The translations under genes and the position numbers were made by a program. Shown piece by piece: positions 30,001-37,783 of a stretch of 64,000 nucleotides of DNA. How positions within the stretch are numbered: position 1 is the first letter of the stretch; each line of letters opens with the position of its first letter. The stretch is from a virus: IMG/VR virus record IMGVR_UViG_3300027969_000073, positions 27,084 to 91,083 of that record, one strand, 5' to 3'. Below the pieces are notes generated by a model that did no database searches, was not told the DNA's origin, and saw only the letters and a program-made list of their open reading frames with translations.

Positions 30001-31299
30001 AACATTAGCCTGGTTTACAAAACCATTTGTAGGACTTCCGTCTAAAGTAAATTGTTGTAAGTGAAATTTAAAACTAATATTAGAACTTTCCCCTCCTAAA
30101 GTTACACCGTCAGATTGATATTTAAACTGGTCATCACTAAACCATCCGTCACTCCATTGAGCATCACGATTGTAACGTTGACAAAATTTATCTCCATCTG
30201 TAATAGCTCCTGAATCGTAACGTACAATAGAAGTATCAAAAGTTTCTTCTAATTCTGCTAGTCGATCTTGAATAGAAAAATTAGAGGATTTTAAATTAGC
30301 AATTACTAGTGAGCTATCTTTTTGAGTAATACTTTTAGCTGTTTTAAAAGCAAAAGATTTTAATATATATTCTGAATACTCTATAATATAAGCAGTCTCT
30401 TCATTTCCTGTAATTAGGAAATTTACTAGAGAACCTGTAATAGCTTTTGTTTCTATAAAACTTACTTTAGGAGTTCCTCTAAAGTCTTCATGAAAAATTA
30501 AAAATATATCTATTTCTGAAAAATCAGAATAGTTAGTTACATTTACATTAATGCTTAAAGCTTTTCCTGAATTAGTTCCTTTAGGCATTCCAATATATTG
30601 AGCAGACTGAGTCAGTAATTCAGACTTAGAAGTAACATGTATTAAGTTACTTGGTGGAGATATTAAAGATTCTTTACCATCAGCTGTTCTTACTCTATAA
30701 GCTACTTGATATTCTCCTACTAATAAATTACCTCCATTAAGAATGTTATTTAATAAAGGCTGAACAAAAATAGTATCTGGATAAATATCAATTAATCCTG
30801 TAGGAGTTGTTAATAGTACAGGTGAGCTAATATTTATAGAGCGTAAGTAGTTATTATAGTCTGTCCAATAAACTCTTTGAATTCCTGCTTGTTCGTATCT
30901 TCCTAATGCTTCTATTGGAAAGTTTTTGCTAAAGTTTAAATCAGCACTATAGTAAAGTAAATTAGGATAACTGGGTAATATTTCTCTAGTAGCTTCATCA
31001 TATTGAACTTCATAAATCCAACCGTTAGTATTAGAGTCATCTGCAACAAATAAAATAATTCTACTTCTAATTGTAGTGTATCCAATAATTTCTGGAATAC
31101 CTACAGCAGTTCCCCATTCTCCTGTTTTAGGAATTTCAAAAGATTCTACGTTACCTTGAATATTAGTAAATGCTCCCATAGATTCTCCTTTAGTAGTGGA
31201 GATTCTAATATCAACGGCATCTATATATAAATTAGGGGGAAGACTGTCGTAAGCAGCATCCATGTTCATTCCTCCGTATGTAGTAACGTGTGCTTCCAT
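27040..31299 (-). CDS. Large tail nozzle/muzzle-like protein (1419 aa)
   Basis: The N-terminus (TYGGMNMDAAYDSLPPNLYI followed by DAVDIRI) matches the opening seen in many podovirus tail-nozzle or stabilisation proteins (G-G-x-N-x-D, then LP, then DAxNxR). The rest is beta-rich with many Tyr, Gly and Asn, and contains repeated short strand pairs typical of beta-propeller or jelly-roll tail proteins. It lacks signal or membrane segments. It lies directly downstream of a 274-aa connector-like protein (adjacent, no gap) and upstream of the cargo genes. In crAss-like virions the tail end is closed by a large muzzle protein, and this is the best candidate here. The exact structural assignment is inferred from size, N-terminal motif and gene order. 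Confidence 0.7.
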   Translation of the reverse strand: MEAHVTTYGGMNMDAAYDSLPPNLYIDAVDIRISTTKGESMGAFTNIQGNVESFEIPKTGEWGTAVGIPEIIGYTTIRSRIILFVADDSNTNGWIYEVQYDEATREILPSYPNLLYYSADLNFSKNFPIEALGRYEQAGIQRVYWTDYNNYLRSINISSPVLLTTPTGLIDIYPDTIFVQPLLNNILNGGNLLVGEYQVAYRVRTADGKESLISPPSNLIHVTSKSELLTQSAQYIGMPKGTNSGKALSINVNVTNYSDFSEIDIFLIFHEDFRGTPKVSFIETKAITGSLVNFLITGNEETAYIIEYSEYILKSFAFKTAKSITQKDSSLVIANLKSSNFSIQDRLAELEETFDTSIVRYDSGAITDGDKFCQRYNRDAQWSDGWFSDDQFKYQSDGVTLGGESSNISFKFHLQQFTLDGSPTNGFVNQANVPDYGPTPPPHDLDDGAGVYQNITFPNNASPFISGLLRGYKRGETYRFGIVFYNKKGESSFVEHLCDIKFPDISDQDGTTNNSGTNYFPLTTSSGTTTYGYALGVEFTLDFSTCPDFLSEVESYQIVRLERTDVDKRRITSGIIKAFADIEIGPTGSGLDFDLTQPVGGTVISGGSDIYHIYPENVIGTHFEHLHGAVDTYGSIPGDFIAYHSADISYNFDNIPELITSSNNACVLVTGAFYQPGGTYIPSVDLSGPEDLCAFAEDYRLTMRTTYNLDSLSPENIKIWANGKSKVGMYSTSEYTDNIIGPFDVGGTATYLRNYSATYNVGGSGINDPQNGPGPADPARLINKGATGIIGRIGKLLFDPIDPLQPIPASSAYDNFGPDVAASTSTPYSGANYLYTPIVDIVLPKEEVYGGYTDDVLAANTFISASPIIPVTETNPKVFGGDIFINMFTFQGTTLELNTIFYKNAGTGTPDAFGTSYSTTGAFPVESSINIDLAQGATLKTGVKYTEALNDTQNTVLRQETNNTYTQYGENLYMYAYNTVYSQENSNVVFFTKPLNFDNTSAANDIRAYLSNVKINGDKIDAWTKFGVNNYYDIDDYGPINKIVNWKDTVYFIQDRGFGAYAINRAAITSTNDGVPTQLGTGQGFGKHQYISKEHGAIHQWGIKTTDSGIYLFDGIHRKIFVFNGQGNNPLSELKGIHSFLQALPDGVFYRKENQGDNPIKGYGVTIGKDRINDEVIFTFLSTTPRVLVVIGGDTYYPGDIITSGGLYYVVTIEFIASSIPDDLKEQLDRYADLVNIISRLNATSIVYDELMQQFSSKYSATPKMWIENGDILLSANPKKGNIVYTHNIGNWGEFYGNVEEASITLVINPNADINKILRTLEFNSIVRDDLKQVDRTKTITGFRIQTQVQDSGIIPFSSGRIKRRFDKWRVKLPRDINSVSQQGRFRSTHFIVTLYFDNNINKEFIMNRLISYYDPQVL

Positions 31300-32124
31300 T
31301 TATGATGTTGCTGGATTGCTACCTTGCGCAGTAGCAGATAATACATTAATTGTTGATACCAAACCAATACCTGCTTTAGGTCTAAACTTACGCATTTCAG
31401 GTAATTGCATGTTAGCAAAGAAATTGCTGTGGTCTTGTAAACTTGGAATAGTACGTACCCAAGAATTTTTTACAGTTTCTGCTTCATCTACACCGTTCCA
31501 TTGTTTAGAATGATTAACTGCTTGAGCAAAATACCAATCTCTATCTCTTTCAATAATTTGATATTTGTCTCCTGTTAATTCATTACGTAGCCAAAGTTTA
31601 AATGCTACTTTATGTCCAACATAAAAAGAAGCTGCTGCTAACCATTGTTGTTCTGCAGGGATTGTAGGATAACCACACTCGTCTGTAGGAATAGCTTCAT
31701 ACGATATTGCTAAGAATCCTTTATCAAATGAAGGAAAAACAAATCCTTGGCCTACTGTATAAGTTTCTCTAGATTCAGTTGTATAATCACGGTTGTCTTT
31801 GTGATATCTTGTATGGAAGTTATCTGTTGCCCAACGCATTGGATACATTCTTCCTTGACCGCATTCTGCTTCTTCTAAAGTATCAATACCTTCAAGATGA
31901 GCTGTTTGTTTGATTTTATGCAAATCAAATGGCAAATCTCCTCTACCGTCACATACTTGTATGTAGCCAATTTTATCTTCCATAACTACACCTGAGTTAG
32001 TGTGAGCCATGAATTCTGCTAACCATTCTACTCCTTCTTCTTCATTAATTTCATAATTAAATCCGAAGTCACGAATAACTTTGTCAATGATAGCTTTATA
32101 TGAAACGGTATTTCCTGAATGCAT
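31300..32124 (-). CDS. Conserved crAss-like structural protein, tail hub/ring candidate (274 aa)
   Basis: The N-terminus (NTVSYKAIIDKVIRDFGF) and the internal pattern AISYEAIPTDECGYPTIP, followed by a Trp/Tyr-rich helix, correspond to a protein family I associate with the tail or connector of crAss-like and other large Bacteroidota phages. A central segment is rich in aromatic and charged residues (RWATDNFHTRYHKDNRDY). No enzyme motif is present. Its start codon touches the stop of the 96-aa gene (both at 32124) and its end abuts the nozzle-like gene, so the three are translationally coupled. The choice between ring, tubular or hub protein cannot be made from sequence alone. Confidence 0.65.
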   Translation of the reverse strand: MHSGNTVSYKAIIDKVIRDFGFNYEINEEEGVEWLAEFMAHTNSGVVMEDKIGYIQVCDGRGDLPFDLHKIKQTAHLEGIDTLEEAECGQGRMYPMRWATDNFHTRYHKDNRDYTTESRETYTVGQGFVFPSFDKGFLAISYEAIPTDECGYPTIPAEQQWLAAASFYVGHKVAFKLWLRNELTGDKYQIIERDRDWYFAQAVNHSKQWNGVDEAETVKNSWVRTIPSLQDHSNFFANMQLPEMRKFRPKAGIGLVSTINVLSATAQGSNPATS

Positions 32125-32414
32125 TATCCTAAGTTTTTAAGTATTGATTCTAATCTGTTGGCGATACCTTCAGAAGAATTATCTTTCATAGGGTCTTCTG
32201 TATGAACTGATTTATCTTCATCATATTGCCAACATCCGTCTTTGTCTTTTTTACGAGTACAAATAGTTTTAATGTAGCCTCCTTCAACTTGTTCTACTTT
32301 TACTTCTTCGTAGCTTCCGTCTTCAAACTCTTTACGAGTTGAACGAACTAACGATTCTACTTCTTTTGAAGAACCTTCGTTCTCTTCTTTTCCTATACTA
32401 AACATATTATCCAT
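32124..32414 (-). CDS. Small charged hypothetical protein (96 aa)
   Basis: A lysine- and glutamate-rich small protein with no hydrophobic segment and no recognised motif. The middle (SYEEVKVEQVEGGYIKTICT) looks like a short beta hairpin, and the C-terminus (GIANRLESILKNLG) is an amphipathic helix. It overlaps the upstream 182-aa gene by 8 bases and touches the downstream 274-aa gene, so it is clearly part of the tail/connector operon. It could be an assembly factor or minor virion component; nothing in the sequence decides. Confidence 0.6.
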   Translation of the reverse strand: MDNMFSIGKEENEGSSKEVESLVRSTRKEFEDGSYEEVKVEQVEGGYIKTICTRKKDKDGCWQYDEDKSVHTEDPMKDNSSEGIANRLESILKNLG

Positions 32415-32955
32415 AATAAAATACTTTACGATTTGGATCCTTAACCACTTTGGCTAATAATCTTGAGTATTGTCTTGATGCTTTAAAATTATAGAAGACT
32501 TGGAACTTTACATTAGACGAAGTCTTATCCCAAAAGTGTCTATAAAATTCTTGTTGCGAGTGATCATTTTCATGAAATATTAAAATCTTTTTTTCAATTG
32601 CAACTATCTCTTCATCAGATACTTTATATTTATCTCTCCAATATTTCCAAGTAGCTTCCCAATTAGGCTTTAAACTAAATGAGCGTCTACCATCTTTTCT
32701 GAAGAAATTTAATTTTGTACTTTTAATTCTAATTCTTCCTACTCTACCTAATTTTAATTCTAAACCTGTAGCTACAATCTGAGTGCTAAACTCATTTAGT
32801 AATTCTTTTAGAAAAGCGTTATATTTAGGTTGAGATATTACTTTTTCTTTGGCATTATTCTTATAGTGCAAGAAGAAATTTCTTTTCTTAACATCACCAG
32901 AAAGTTTTCCTTTCCCACGTTTTAAATGCGCATTATTGCTGTGCTGGTCGTTCAT
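32407..32955 (-). CDS. Conserved basic phage protein of crAss-like type (182 aa)
   Basis: The protein is strongly basic. The core pattern is NAFLKELLNEFSTQIVATGLELKLG, then RVGRIRIKS, then a KPNWEATWKYWRD helix, then IFHENDHS followed by YRHFWDK. I recognise this arrangement (helix, a 'lpyrlG-x-IRI' strand, W-x-AT-x-x-W, H-x-NxH-S, F-x-WDK) as a small conserved protein in the structural region of crAss-like phages, but its function is not established. It overlaps the 247-aa gene by 23 bases upstream and the 96-aa gene by 8 bases downstream. The basic charge and fixed place among connector genes suggest contact with DNA or with the portal complex (inference). Confidence 0.65.
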   Translation of the reverse strand: MNDQHSNNAHLKRGKGKLSGDVKKRNFFLHYKNNAKEKVISQPKYNAFLKELLNEFSTQIVATGLELKLGRVGRIRIKSTKLNFFRKDGRRSFSLKPNWEATWKYWRDKYKVSDEEIVAIEKKILIFHENDHSQQEFYRHFWDKTSSNVKFQVFYNFKASRQYSRLLAKVVKDPNRKVFYYG

Positions 32956-33676
32956 CTAAATTTCCTCTTGATAATCCTCTACTACCTGCCACACTATCTT
33001 GAGCATCATTTGCATCATCATTAGAGAATGCCATTTTTTGTACAAGTTGCTGAACAATGTATGGCTTCATATATGCCCACATCCATTGATTTAGTGGATA
33101 AGGACTTGCAGGACTCCAACATGTATTACCTGTAGTACAATTAATAAAATCTCCAAGTACAGTAGGGTCTTCAAAAATACCAAGCATATTAATATATCTT
33201 AAGTTTAAGACAATTGGGTCTTTACTCATAACATACATATATCCTTGATACAAGAAAGCATAAATAGAACGTGCAGTTGTACGTCCATTTCCTACATAAG
33301 GTGCGCGTGAATAAGTGATTATGTTAAATCGAGGCTTCATCATATCCACTGGTCCTATTGAAGTAATTCCTTTGTTAAAATTAAACTCAATAGTATTTGG
33401 GATAGGTTTTACAGTTCTAAGTATTTTACATCCTGTTGGAACAGTAATGCAGCAATTATGTGGGTCTACTAATTCTAATTCTACACAAGGTAATTCTTGG
33501 AGAATGTAAGGGTCAATAGAACGATTTTTGTTGTATTCATTACGAATCCATAGAGATCTTTGCTCATTAATTAAATCTGTAAAGTACTCAAAAGTAAATA
33601 CAGACTCAATAGAGTTGATATTAAGAGCTTCTAAAAGCTGTGCATGTAAGTCTTCTAACTTCAACATAATAAGCAA
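32933..33676 (-). CDS. Structural connector/ring-type protein (247 aa)
   Basis: This is a globular protein with a helical N-terminal half (EYFTDLINEQRSLWIRNEYNKNR) and a beta-rich middle with a CCITVPTGCKILRTVKPIP segment. I associate this arrangement with head-tail connector proteins of crAss-like and related Bacteroidota phages. The C-terminal tail is low-complexity (NDDANDAQDSVAGSRG). An alternative start three codons downstream (MLKLEDL) is equally possible. The longer start at 33676 is kept because no spacing signal favours either. It begins the connector operon, downstream of a short basic gene at 33695-33835. Confidence 0.62.
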   Translation of the reverse strand: MLIMLKLEDLHAQLLEALNINSIESVFTFEYFTDLINEQRSLWIRNEYNKNRSIDPYILQELPCVELELVDPHNCCITVPTGCKILRTVKPIPNTIEFNFNKGITSIGPVDMMKPRFNIITYSRAPYVGNGRTTARSIYAFLYQGYMYVMSKDPIVLNLRYINMLGIFEDPTVLGDFINCTTGNTCWSPASPYPLNQWMWAYMKPYIVQQLVQKMAFSNDDANDAQDSVAGSRGLSRGNLDERPAQQ

Positions 33677-33694
33677 ATATACAATTTATTTTAA

Positions 33695-33835
33695 TTACTT
33701 ACCTTGGCCACGGTAAGCTTTCTTATAATTTCTAGACTTCTTACATTTAGAAGTTTTAGTTTTAGCATGTACTCCTGGTCTAGAAACTTTTGGTGTTGCT
33801 AATTTACCAATTCCACTTTCTTTTACTTTTGCCAT
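33695..33835 (-). CDS. Tiny very basic protein (46 aa)
   Basis: This gene has an ATG at 33835 and a stop at 33695-33697. The product reads MAKVKESGIGKLATPKVSRP, then a K/R/S-rich tail ending YRGQGK. Nearly a third of residues are Lys or Arg, and there is one Cys. Short basic proteins with this G-I-G-K-L-x-T-P-K-V-x-R-P-G-V-H-A-K pattern recur beside tail genes in Bacteroidota phages, which supports that it is real despite its size. It sits alone in the gap between the GH19 endolysin (6 bases before its stop-side neighbour) and the connector operon. Nucleic-acid binding is a reasonable guess from charge only. Confidence 0.68.
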   Translation of the reverse strand: MAKVKESGIGKLATPKVSRPGVHAKTKTSKCKKSRNYKKAYRGQGK

Positions 33836-33840
33836 AATAC

Positions 33841-34452
33841 TTAACTTAAAAGTTGATAATATTTTTTAGTTAATTCTGTTCTATGAGATAAACCATTTGT
33901 TCCTCCGTTAATTCTTTTAGTAACTGTAAGAATAGATGCATCATCCATTTTTAAACATAATGGCCAAAGTTTATTTCTTTCAAAATAAAATAAAGCTGAA
34001 GCAAATGCATAATCAGTAGCTACTACATTAGGATTAGAGATTATTTCAGGTTTATCAAGATATTTAGAAAATGCTATATAATTATCTTTTCCAGTTAATT
34101 GTAGAGCACCTCTTCCACGATACTTATAGCCTTCTCCTGTATTCTCAGGACCGTTACCCATTCTGTTAGCATAAACTTTGTTAGCAATTTTTTCAGGCTG
34201 TCTTTGGTAAGCCATTGCTATTACTTTTGTAGGAAAATACTTTTTAAATATTTTCATTAATCCGTCTGCAGAATAGTTTAAGTTTTCTGTAAATATACTA
34301 AAGCTTCCTGTTTCATGTGCTAATTGTCCAAAGAAATGTGCCGTTTGTTCTTTGGACAATTTGTAATAAACCATTGCTTTAGTTAAAGTTTCTTTACCAA
34401 ATACTCCATCAGGAGTAGCTCCTATAATTTCTTGAAATTTTGCTAAGCTCAT
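33841..34452 (-). CDS. GH19 chitinase-like endolysin
   Basis: This 203-aa protein should cut the glycan strands of peptidoglycan to release progeny. It matches the GH19 fold: HETGSF with candidate catalytic glutamate E47, ENLNYSADGL (second candidate acid E56), the N-R-M-G-N-G-P-E segment, and the family hallmark YRGRGALQLTGKDNY. The N-terminal 35 residues (TPDGVFGKETLTKAM) look like part of a peptidoglycan-binding or helical cap. There is no signal peptide, so export should need the holin encoded two genes upstream. Its start overlaps the stop of the spanin-like gene by one base (34452), and the order holin, spanin-like, endolysin makes a compact lysis cassette. Confidence 0.93.
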   Translation of the reverse strand: MSLAKFQEIIGATPDGVFGKETLTKAMVYYKLSKEQTAHFFGQLAHETGSFSIFTENLNYSADGLMKIFKKYFPTKVIAMAYQRQPEKIANKVYANRMGNGPENTGEGYKYRGRGALQLTGKDNYIAFSKYLDKPEIISNPNVVATDYAFASALFYFERNKLWPLCLKMDDASILTVTKRINGGTNGLSHRTELTKKYYQLLS

Positions 34453-34952
34453 TATTTAAGTATTGCGACTCCCGTCATTAATAATCCATAGATTGTAAGT
34501 CCTAATCTCTGTTTCTTTAATTTCTTGATATCAAATTTTTGAGTAGTAATAATAGTATCTTTTGAGTCAATAATGTAGCGCTGTGCGAGGATTATAGTAT
34601 CTTGTCGAGCAATTACATCATCTTTAAATTTATCACGCGCGTATAGCACATGAATCATTGTATCTTGAATTTGTATAATATTAAAAGTATCTCGACTATT
34701 TCTAACTTTTTCTAATTCTTGTTCTAGGTCTAAAAGACCTGCATTTAAAGTAGCAATGATTTTTTTATCATTGTTAACTCCTATTGTTTGTTTTTCAATA
34801 ATTGTTTCTTTTCCTTGTATTCTATGTTCAATAGTTTTTTGCTTAGTTACAGGATAAACTTGTTTAGGATTTTTAAGTAAAAGCAACAAAACTCCTACTC
34901 CTAAAATTAATTGAAAAATTAATGTAATATTGTGTTTTATTTTAATATCCAT
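34452..34952 (-). CDS. Spanin-like membrane coiled-coil protein
   Basis: This 166-aa protein has a short positive N-terminus (MDIKIKHN), one clear membrane helix (residues about 8-27, IFQLILGVGVLLLL), a long charged coiled-coil region (about residues 40-145) and a second hydrophobic stretch at the C-terminus (LGLTIYGLLMTGVAIL). Both ends could sit in membranes, as expected for a spanin that bridges inner and outer membranes at the last lysis step. It lies between the holin and the endolysin, the usual place of Rz-type genes. No lipobox is seen, so a two-anchor or unimolecular arrangement is the best guess. An unrelated lysis accessory protein remains possible. Confidence 0.65.
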   Translation of the reverse strand: MDIKIKHNITLIFQLILGVGVLLLLLKNPKQVYPVTKQKTIEHRIQGKETIIEKQTIGVNNDKKIIATLNAGLLDLEQELEKVRNSRDTFNIIQIQDTMIHVLYARDKFKDDVIARQDTIILAQRYIIDSKDTIITTQKFDIKKLKKQRLGLTIYGLLMTGVAILK

Positions 34953-35003
34953 ATTAGAAAGTATAATACTAAATAAGTAGTAAATAAAAGCCAGAATAAT
35001 TGT

Positions 35004-35516
35004 TTAAGGTTGAAGTTCATCTTTAGTATTTTTAATAAATGAAGTAGTGTCTTTTATACCGCTACGGATTTTTTTAACCATAGCAAATACTTTACTTAGC
35101 ATATTATTGCCAGTGATGTCAATCCAATTTTCATTTATCGAAGATACTTCAATTAAACTAAAGATAATAAGTAAAAGGTTTGTAAATAAGGCAGTTGTTA
35201 AAATAGTAATCTTATAGGATGGGGCAAATAAATCAATTCCTTTTTGTAAAAATGGAGTTAAAAAGTAAAAATCTATAGGAAAAATAGCTCCTGCTAAAAT
35301 AAAATAACCAGCTGCTTTATAGATATATCCAGTTCTAAGAACTCTTGAATTAAAAACATCTTTAAATTTGCGTCCTGTTTTTTTAGCAATACTTTTAATT
35401 GCAAATAATTTAACTAAAGTATCTATTCCCATTACTATCATTAGAATGATAACACATAATTCAATAGGAGCAAATACTCCAAAAATTCCGATTAACCAAA
35501 TAATTGCTTTTTTCAT
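35004..35516 (-). CDS. Phage holin
   Basis: This 170-aa integral membrane protein has three to four hydrophobic helices (about residues 3-33, 68-88 and 103-125). After the last helix comes the pattern SLIEVSSINENW, followed by a Gly-containing segment, matching the E-x-x-S-I-x-E-N pattern of the phage holin_4 (toxin secretion/lysis holin) family. The C-terminal tail is basic and soluble. It should form the inner-membrane lesion that lets the GH19 endolysin reach the wall. It is the first gene of the lysis cassette; the 51-base gap to the spanin-like gene shows no obvious terminator. Confidence 0.82.
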   Translation of the reverse strand: MKKAIIWLIGIFGVFAPIELCVIILMIVMGIDTLVKLFAIKSIAKKTGRKFKDVFNSRVLRTGYIYKAAGYFILAGAIFPIDFYFLTPFLQKGIDLFAPSYKITILTTALFTNLLLIIFSLIEVSSINENWIDITGNNMLSKVFAMVKKIRSGIKDTTSFIKNTKDELQP

Positions 35517-35542
35517 GAGGATAAATTTACAAAATTAATTCT

Positions 35543-35773
35543 TTATATTTCGTATTTAGTAAGTTCTACCATTGTCCATATTTTTACTTCTTTATCATTC
35601 CAATCTGTTACATAAGTAAACCCCCCAAGAGTAACTCCAAAGTTTGCTGTTGTTGTAGAAAGTAATACATCAACACTACAAGTTTTTTGTGCAATAGTAT
35701 CATGTATTGTAATTACTTCTATTGTAGGGTCAATAATTTCTACATTAAATTGAGGAAATTTATAAGTTGCCAT
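35543..35773 (-). CDS. Small beta-rich hypothetical protein (76 aa)
   Basis: A short protein, predicted all-beta by its alternating hydrophobic pattern (FNVEIIDPTIEVITIHDTI and VTLGGFTYVTDWNDKEVKIW). There is one cysteine and no membrane segment. It lies just after the lectin-like fibre gene (6-base gap) and before the holin. Placement at the end of the fibre block suggests a minor fibre or chaperone component, but the sequence does not show a function. Confidence 0.6.
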   Translation of the reverse strand: MATYKFPQFNVEIIDPTIEVITIHDTIAQKTCSVDVLLSTTTANFGVTLGGFTYVTDWNDKEVKIWTMVELTKYEI

Positions 35774-35779
35774 AATATC

Positions 35780-36373
35780 TTAAGTTAGTGTTGTTCCTGT
35801 TACTGTGAATGTTCTACATGGTATATATCTACCACCAATATCAGCTTTTGCAGTTAAATTCATCCAACTACCTGCTAATGTATGTGCTATAATATTAACT
35901 GCTGCGTATGTTGTTGAACACCAAAATGTAATTCCTGAGTAATTAAATGGTGCATAATTCAACAATTGAGTTAATTGATAGTTGCAAATGTTCTCAAGTT
36001 CTCTTTTGTTTGTCAATCTACAACCGCTAAATCCTCCAAAAGTACCTTGTGCTGCATCAATAGCAGCATTCCATGTTATATTTGGTAGACCTAAAGAAGT
36101 TATGTAGTAACCTAATACAGTTGTACCATTAGAAGTACTCCAATCAATCACCCAATTATTAGCATATGTAGTGCCACCTAAAGTATCAGTGAATCTATTT
36201 GTATTTCCAAATGGATTATTTGAAATTAATGTAAAAAAATCTGAACCTCTACCCTTTTCTAAATCACCATCATCACCAGTTCTATAAGACGTAGTTTGTC
36301 CTGTCTTCATCAACTCAGCACTAGAATAAGTTGGCGGGCTACTACTTTGTTTTATATCTATTCTTGTTGACAT
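35780..36373 (-). CDS. Lectin-like (DUF1566/Lcl-type) receptor-binding candidate
   Basis: The C-terminal two thirds (about residues 85-190) follow the DUF1566 pattern: TWNAAIDAAQ, a G-rich turn with CRLTNKRELENI, a FWCSTTY strand, and a closing G-x-x-x-PCRTF segment. This family has a C-type-lectin-like fold and is often the variable tip of phage tail fibres, where it binds host surface molecules. The N-terminal 15 residues (STRIDIKQ) resemble the start of the next gene product (STGINIKK). This suggests a shared attachment motif for two fibre proteins on the same virion site (inference). Operon neighbours are other fibre-like proteins. Confidence 0.72.
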   Translation of the reverse strand: MSTRIDIKQSSSPPTYSSAELMKTGQTTSYRTGDDGDLEKGRGSDFFTLISNNPFGNTNRFTDTLGGTTYANNWVIDWSTSNGTTVLGYYITSLGLPNITWNAAIDAAQGTFGGFSGCRLTNKRELENICNYQLTQLLNYAPFNYSGITFWCSTTYAAVNIIAHTLAGSWMNLTAKADIGGRYIPCRTFTVTGTTLT

Positions 36374-36387
36374 TAGTAATTTTTATT

Positions 36388-36876
36388 TTAAGGTATGAAA
36401 GTTAATGTTCCTGCACCTGCATTAGGGAATGCATTTCCAACAACTATTGTCCCATCAAATGAGCAATATGTACCATTATCTACAAAGTTTGAAACAATCA
36501 TTATAGAATTTGGATTTGCATTAGTTGGAATATTTATTAATAATGCTGTATTATTAAGTCTATTTGTTAGATAGCCATTTATGCCTAAACTATTAAAAGT
36601 AGTATAGTTAATTCTAATTCCAATTACATCTCCTTCTGAAGTAGAAAAATTAGCTTGCCCACTAGTAGGTGCAGCAGAAAGATTTGTGACATTATATTGG
36701 AAAGCATTAAATGGACTTGAAGAAGCTCCTCCTGAAACTGTAACAGTAACATTATTTCCAACTGTAGTAGCTGTTACACCTGCACCAACAAAATTAATAC
36801 TAGAAGCATCAGTAGTTAGACTTGAACTTTCATCTAGTATTGCGAGTCTTTTTTTTATGTTAATTCCTGTACTCAT
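36388..36876 (-). CDS. Tail-fibre/adhesin-like protein (162 aa)
   Basis: After a STGINIKKRLAIL start, the segment INFVGAGVTATTVGNNVTVT matches a beta-strand module common in phage tail-fibre stems. The rest is rich in N, T, G and S with beta-sandwich spacing. There is no signal peptide. It lies between the lectin-like protein and a jelly-roll-like protein, all on one strand with 12-14 base gaps. I take it as a trimeric fibre or head-decoration subunit; the receptor or exact site is unknown. Confidence 0.66.
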   Translation of the reverse strand: MSTGINIKKRLAILDESSSLTTDASSINFVGAGVTATTVGNNVTVTVSGGASSSPFNAFQYNVTNLSAAPTSGQANFSTSEGDVIGIRINYTTFNSLGINGYLTNRLNNTALLINIPTNANPNSIMIVSNFVDNGTYCSFDGTIVVGNAFPNAGAGTLTFIP

Positions 36877-36888
36877 TAGTATGTCTTA

Positions 36889-37371
36889 TTATGCTACATT
36901 AAATATGGTAATGTTAACAGACGGAGACAATGGTCTTGTTGGGTTAGTTCCAGCAGCAGTTGGTATAAGTCTCATTCCTGTAGCTTGTGACCACCAAAAG
37001 AATTTAATATTATCACCTGCGTTTAATTGTATTGTATCCGTTATAACAGCTAGTGTTTGATCATTTTGTGCTCCAGTAGTAGTAAACGTGTATGATGAAT
37101 TAGGAACAATATTATCATTAATTGTAAACCACACAGTTACATTATAGTTAGAAGCCCCGCCAGTAAATGCAAGTTGGAGGCTAGCAGATATAAAATACAT
37201 GGCACTATTAAGTATGTTAATACTATCTGTGCCTAACGTCATGCCAGTAGCTTGCTGCGTTGTATTAATTTTTACCTGATTAGCAGTTGTTGCTCCAGCA
37301 TTTGTCTGTAACGTAGTGTCAAAAAAAGTTCCTGAGTACAAACTTTTTGACAGTGTGATTGAGGCACTCAT
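36889..37371 (-). CDS. C1q/TNF-like jelly-roll fibre protein
   Basis: This is a 160-aa beta-rich protein. The central stretch ILNSAMYFISASLQLAF followed by YNVTVWFTINDN and a later LNAGDNIKFFWW fits the strand order of a C1q/TNF-like jelly roll, a fold often used for trimeric fibre heads. Its start overlaps the stop of the upstream 130-aa gene by one base (37371), showing coupled translation. Probable location is the virion surface. Fold assignment rests on pattern only. Confidence 0.64.
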   Translation of the reverse strand: MSASITLSKSLYSGTFFDTTLQTNAGATTANQVKINTTQQATGMTLGTDSINILNSAMYFISASLQLAFTGGASNYNVTVWFTINDNIVPNSSYTFTTTGAQNDQTLAVITDTIQLNAGDNIKFFWWSQATGMRLIPTAAGTNPTRPLSPSVNITIFNVA

Positions 37372-37763
37372 TATGTAAGAGTAATAACAAGTAATTCTGC
37401 ACCTGAAGTAGTTGCATCATAAGCAACAGCTGCAAGTGTATTATTTAAAGTTCCTGCATCAAAACTAACAGTTTCTCCTGGCTTAAGAGTTATTGTTTTA
37501 ACAGTTGCATTTGCTGTACCTACATTAGCAATAGACATGCTGTATGCACCTGCAGCAATAGTTCCTGAATTAGTATATCTAAAGATATTAGGAGTTCGTG
37601 TGCCTGCTGTTAATTTAGTATTGACAGCTGCGAGAGTTGTTTCTGTTGCAGCATTAGAACTAGAAGCTACACTGTTAACTTTAACCAACAATTCTTGTTG
37701 GCCTGTTACCATTGCTTCTGTGTTATTAGGTCCGCCTGATAAGGCTACTTTTCTATTTGGCAT
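37371..37763 (-). CDS. Short fibre/stem-like protein (130 aa)
   Basis: The N-terminal third (GGPNNTEAMVTGQQELLVKVNSV) resembles the short linkers found in phage neck or fibre proteins. A Ser/Ala/Thr-rich helix follows, then an all-beta domain (YTNSGTIAAGAYSMSIANVG and ITLKPGETVSFDAG) with immunoglobulin-like spacing. The codon use is slightly richer in G and C than in the cargo genes. It overlaps the jelly-roll gene by one base. I see no catalytic motif. Structural role is inferred from the surrounding fibre block. Confidence 0.62.
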   Translation of the reverse strand: MPNRKVALSGGPNNTEAMVTGQQELLVKVNSVASSSNAATETTLAAVNTKLTAGTRTPNIFRYTNSGTIAAGAYSMSIANVGTANATVKTITLKPGETVSFDAGTLNNTLAAVAYDATTSGAELLVITLT

Positions 37764-37783
37764 GATATCTTATTTTAAAATTA

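Noticed and set aside
36686-37060. A 124-codon plus-strand frame
   Set aside because: It overlaps two fibre genes on the minus strand; both have proper starts and spacing, so the plus frame is a mirror of their codon bias.
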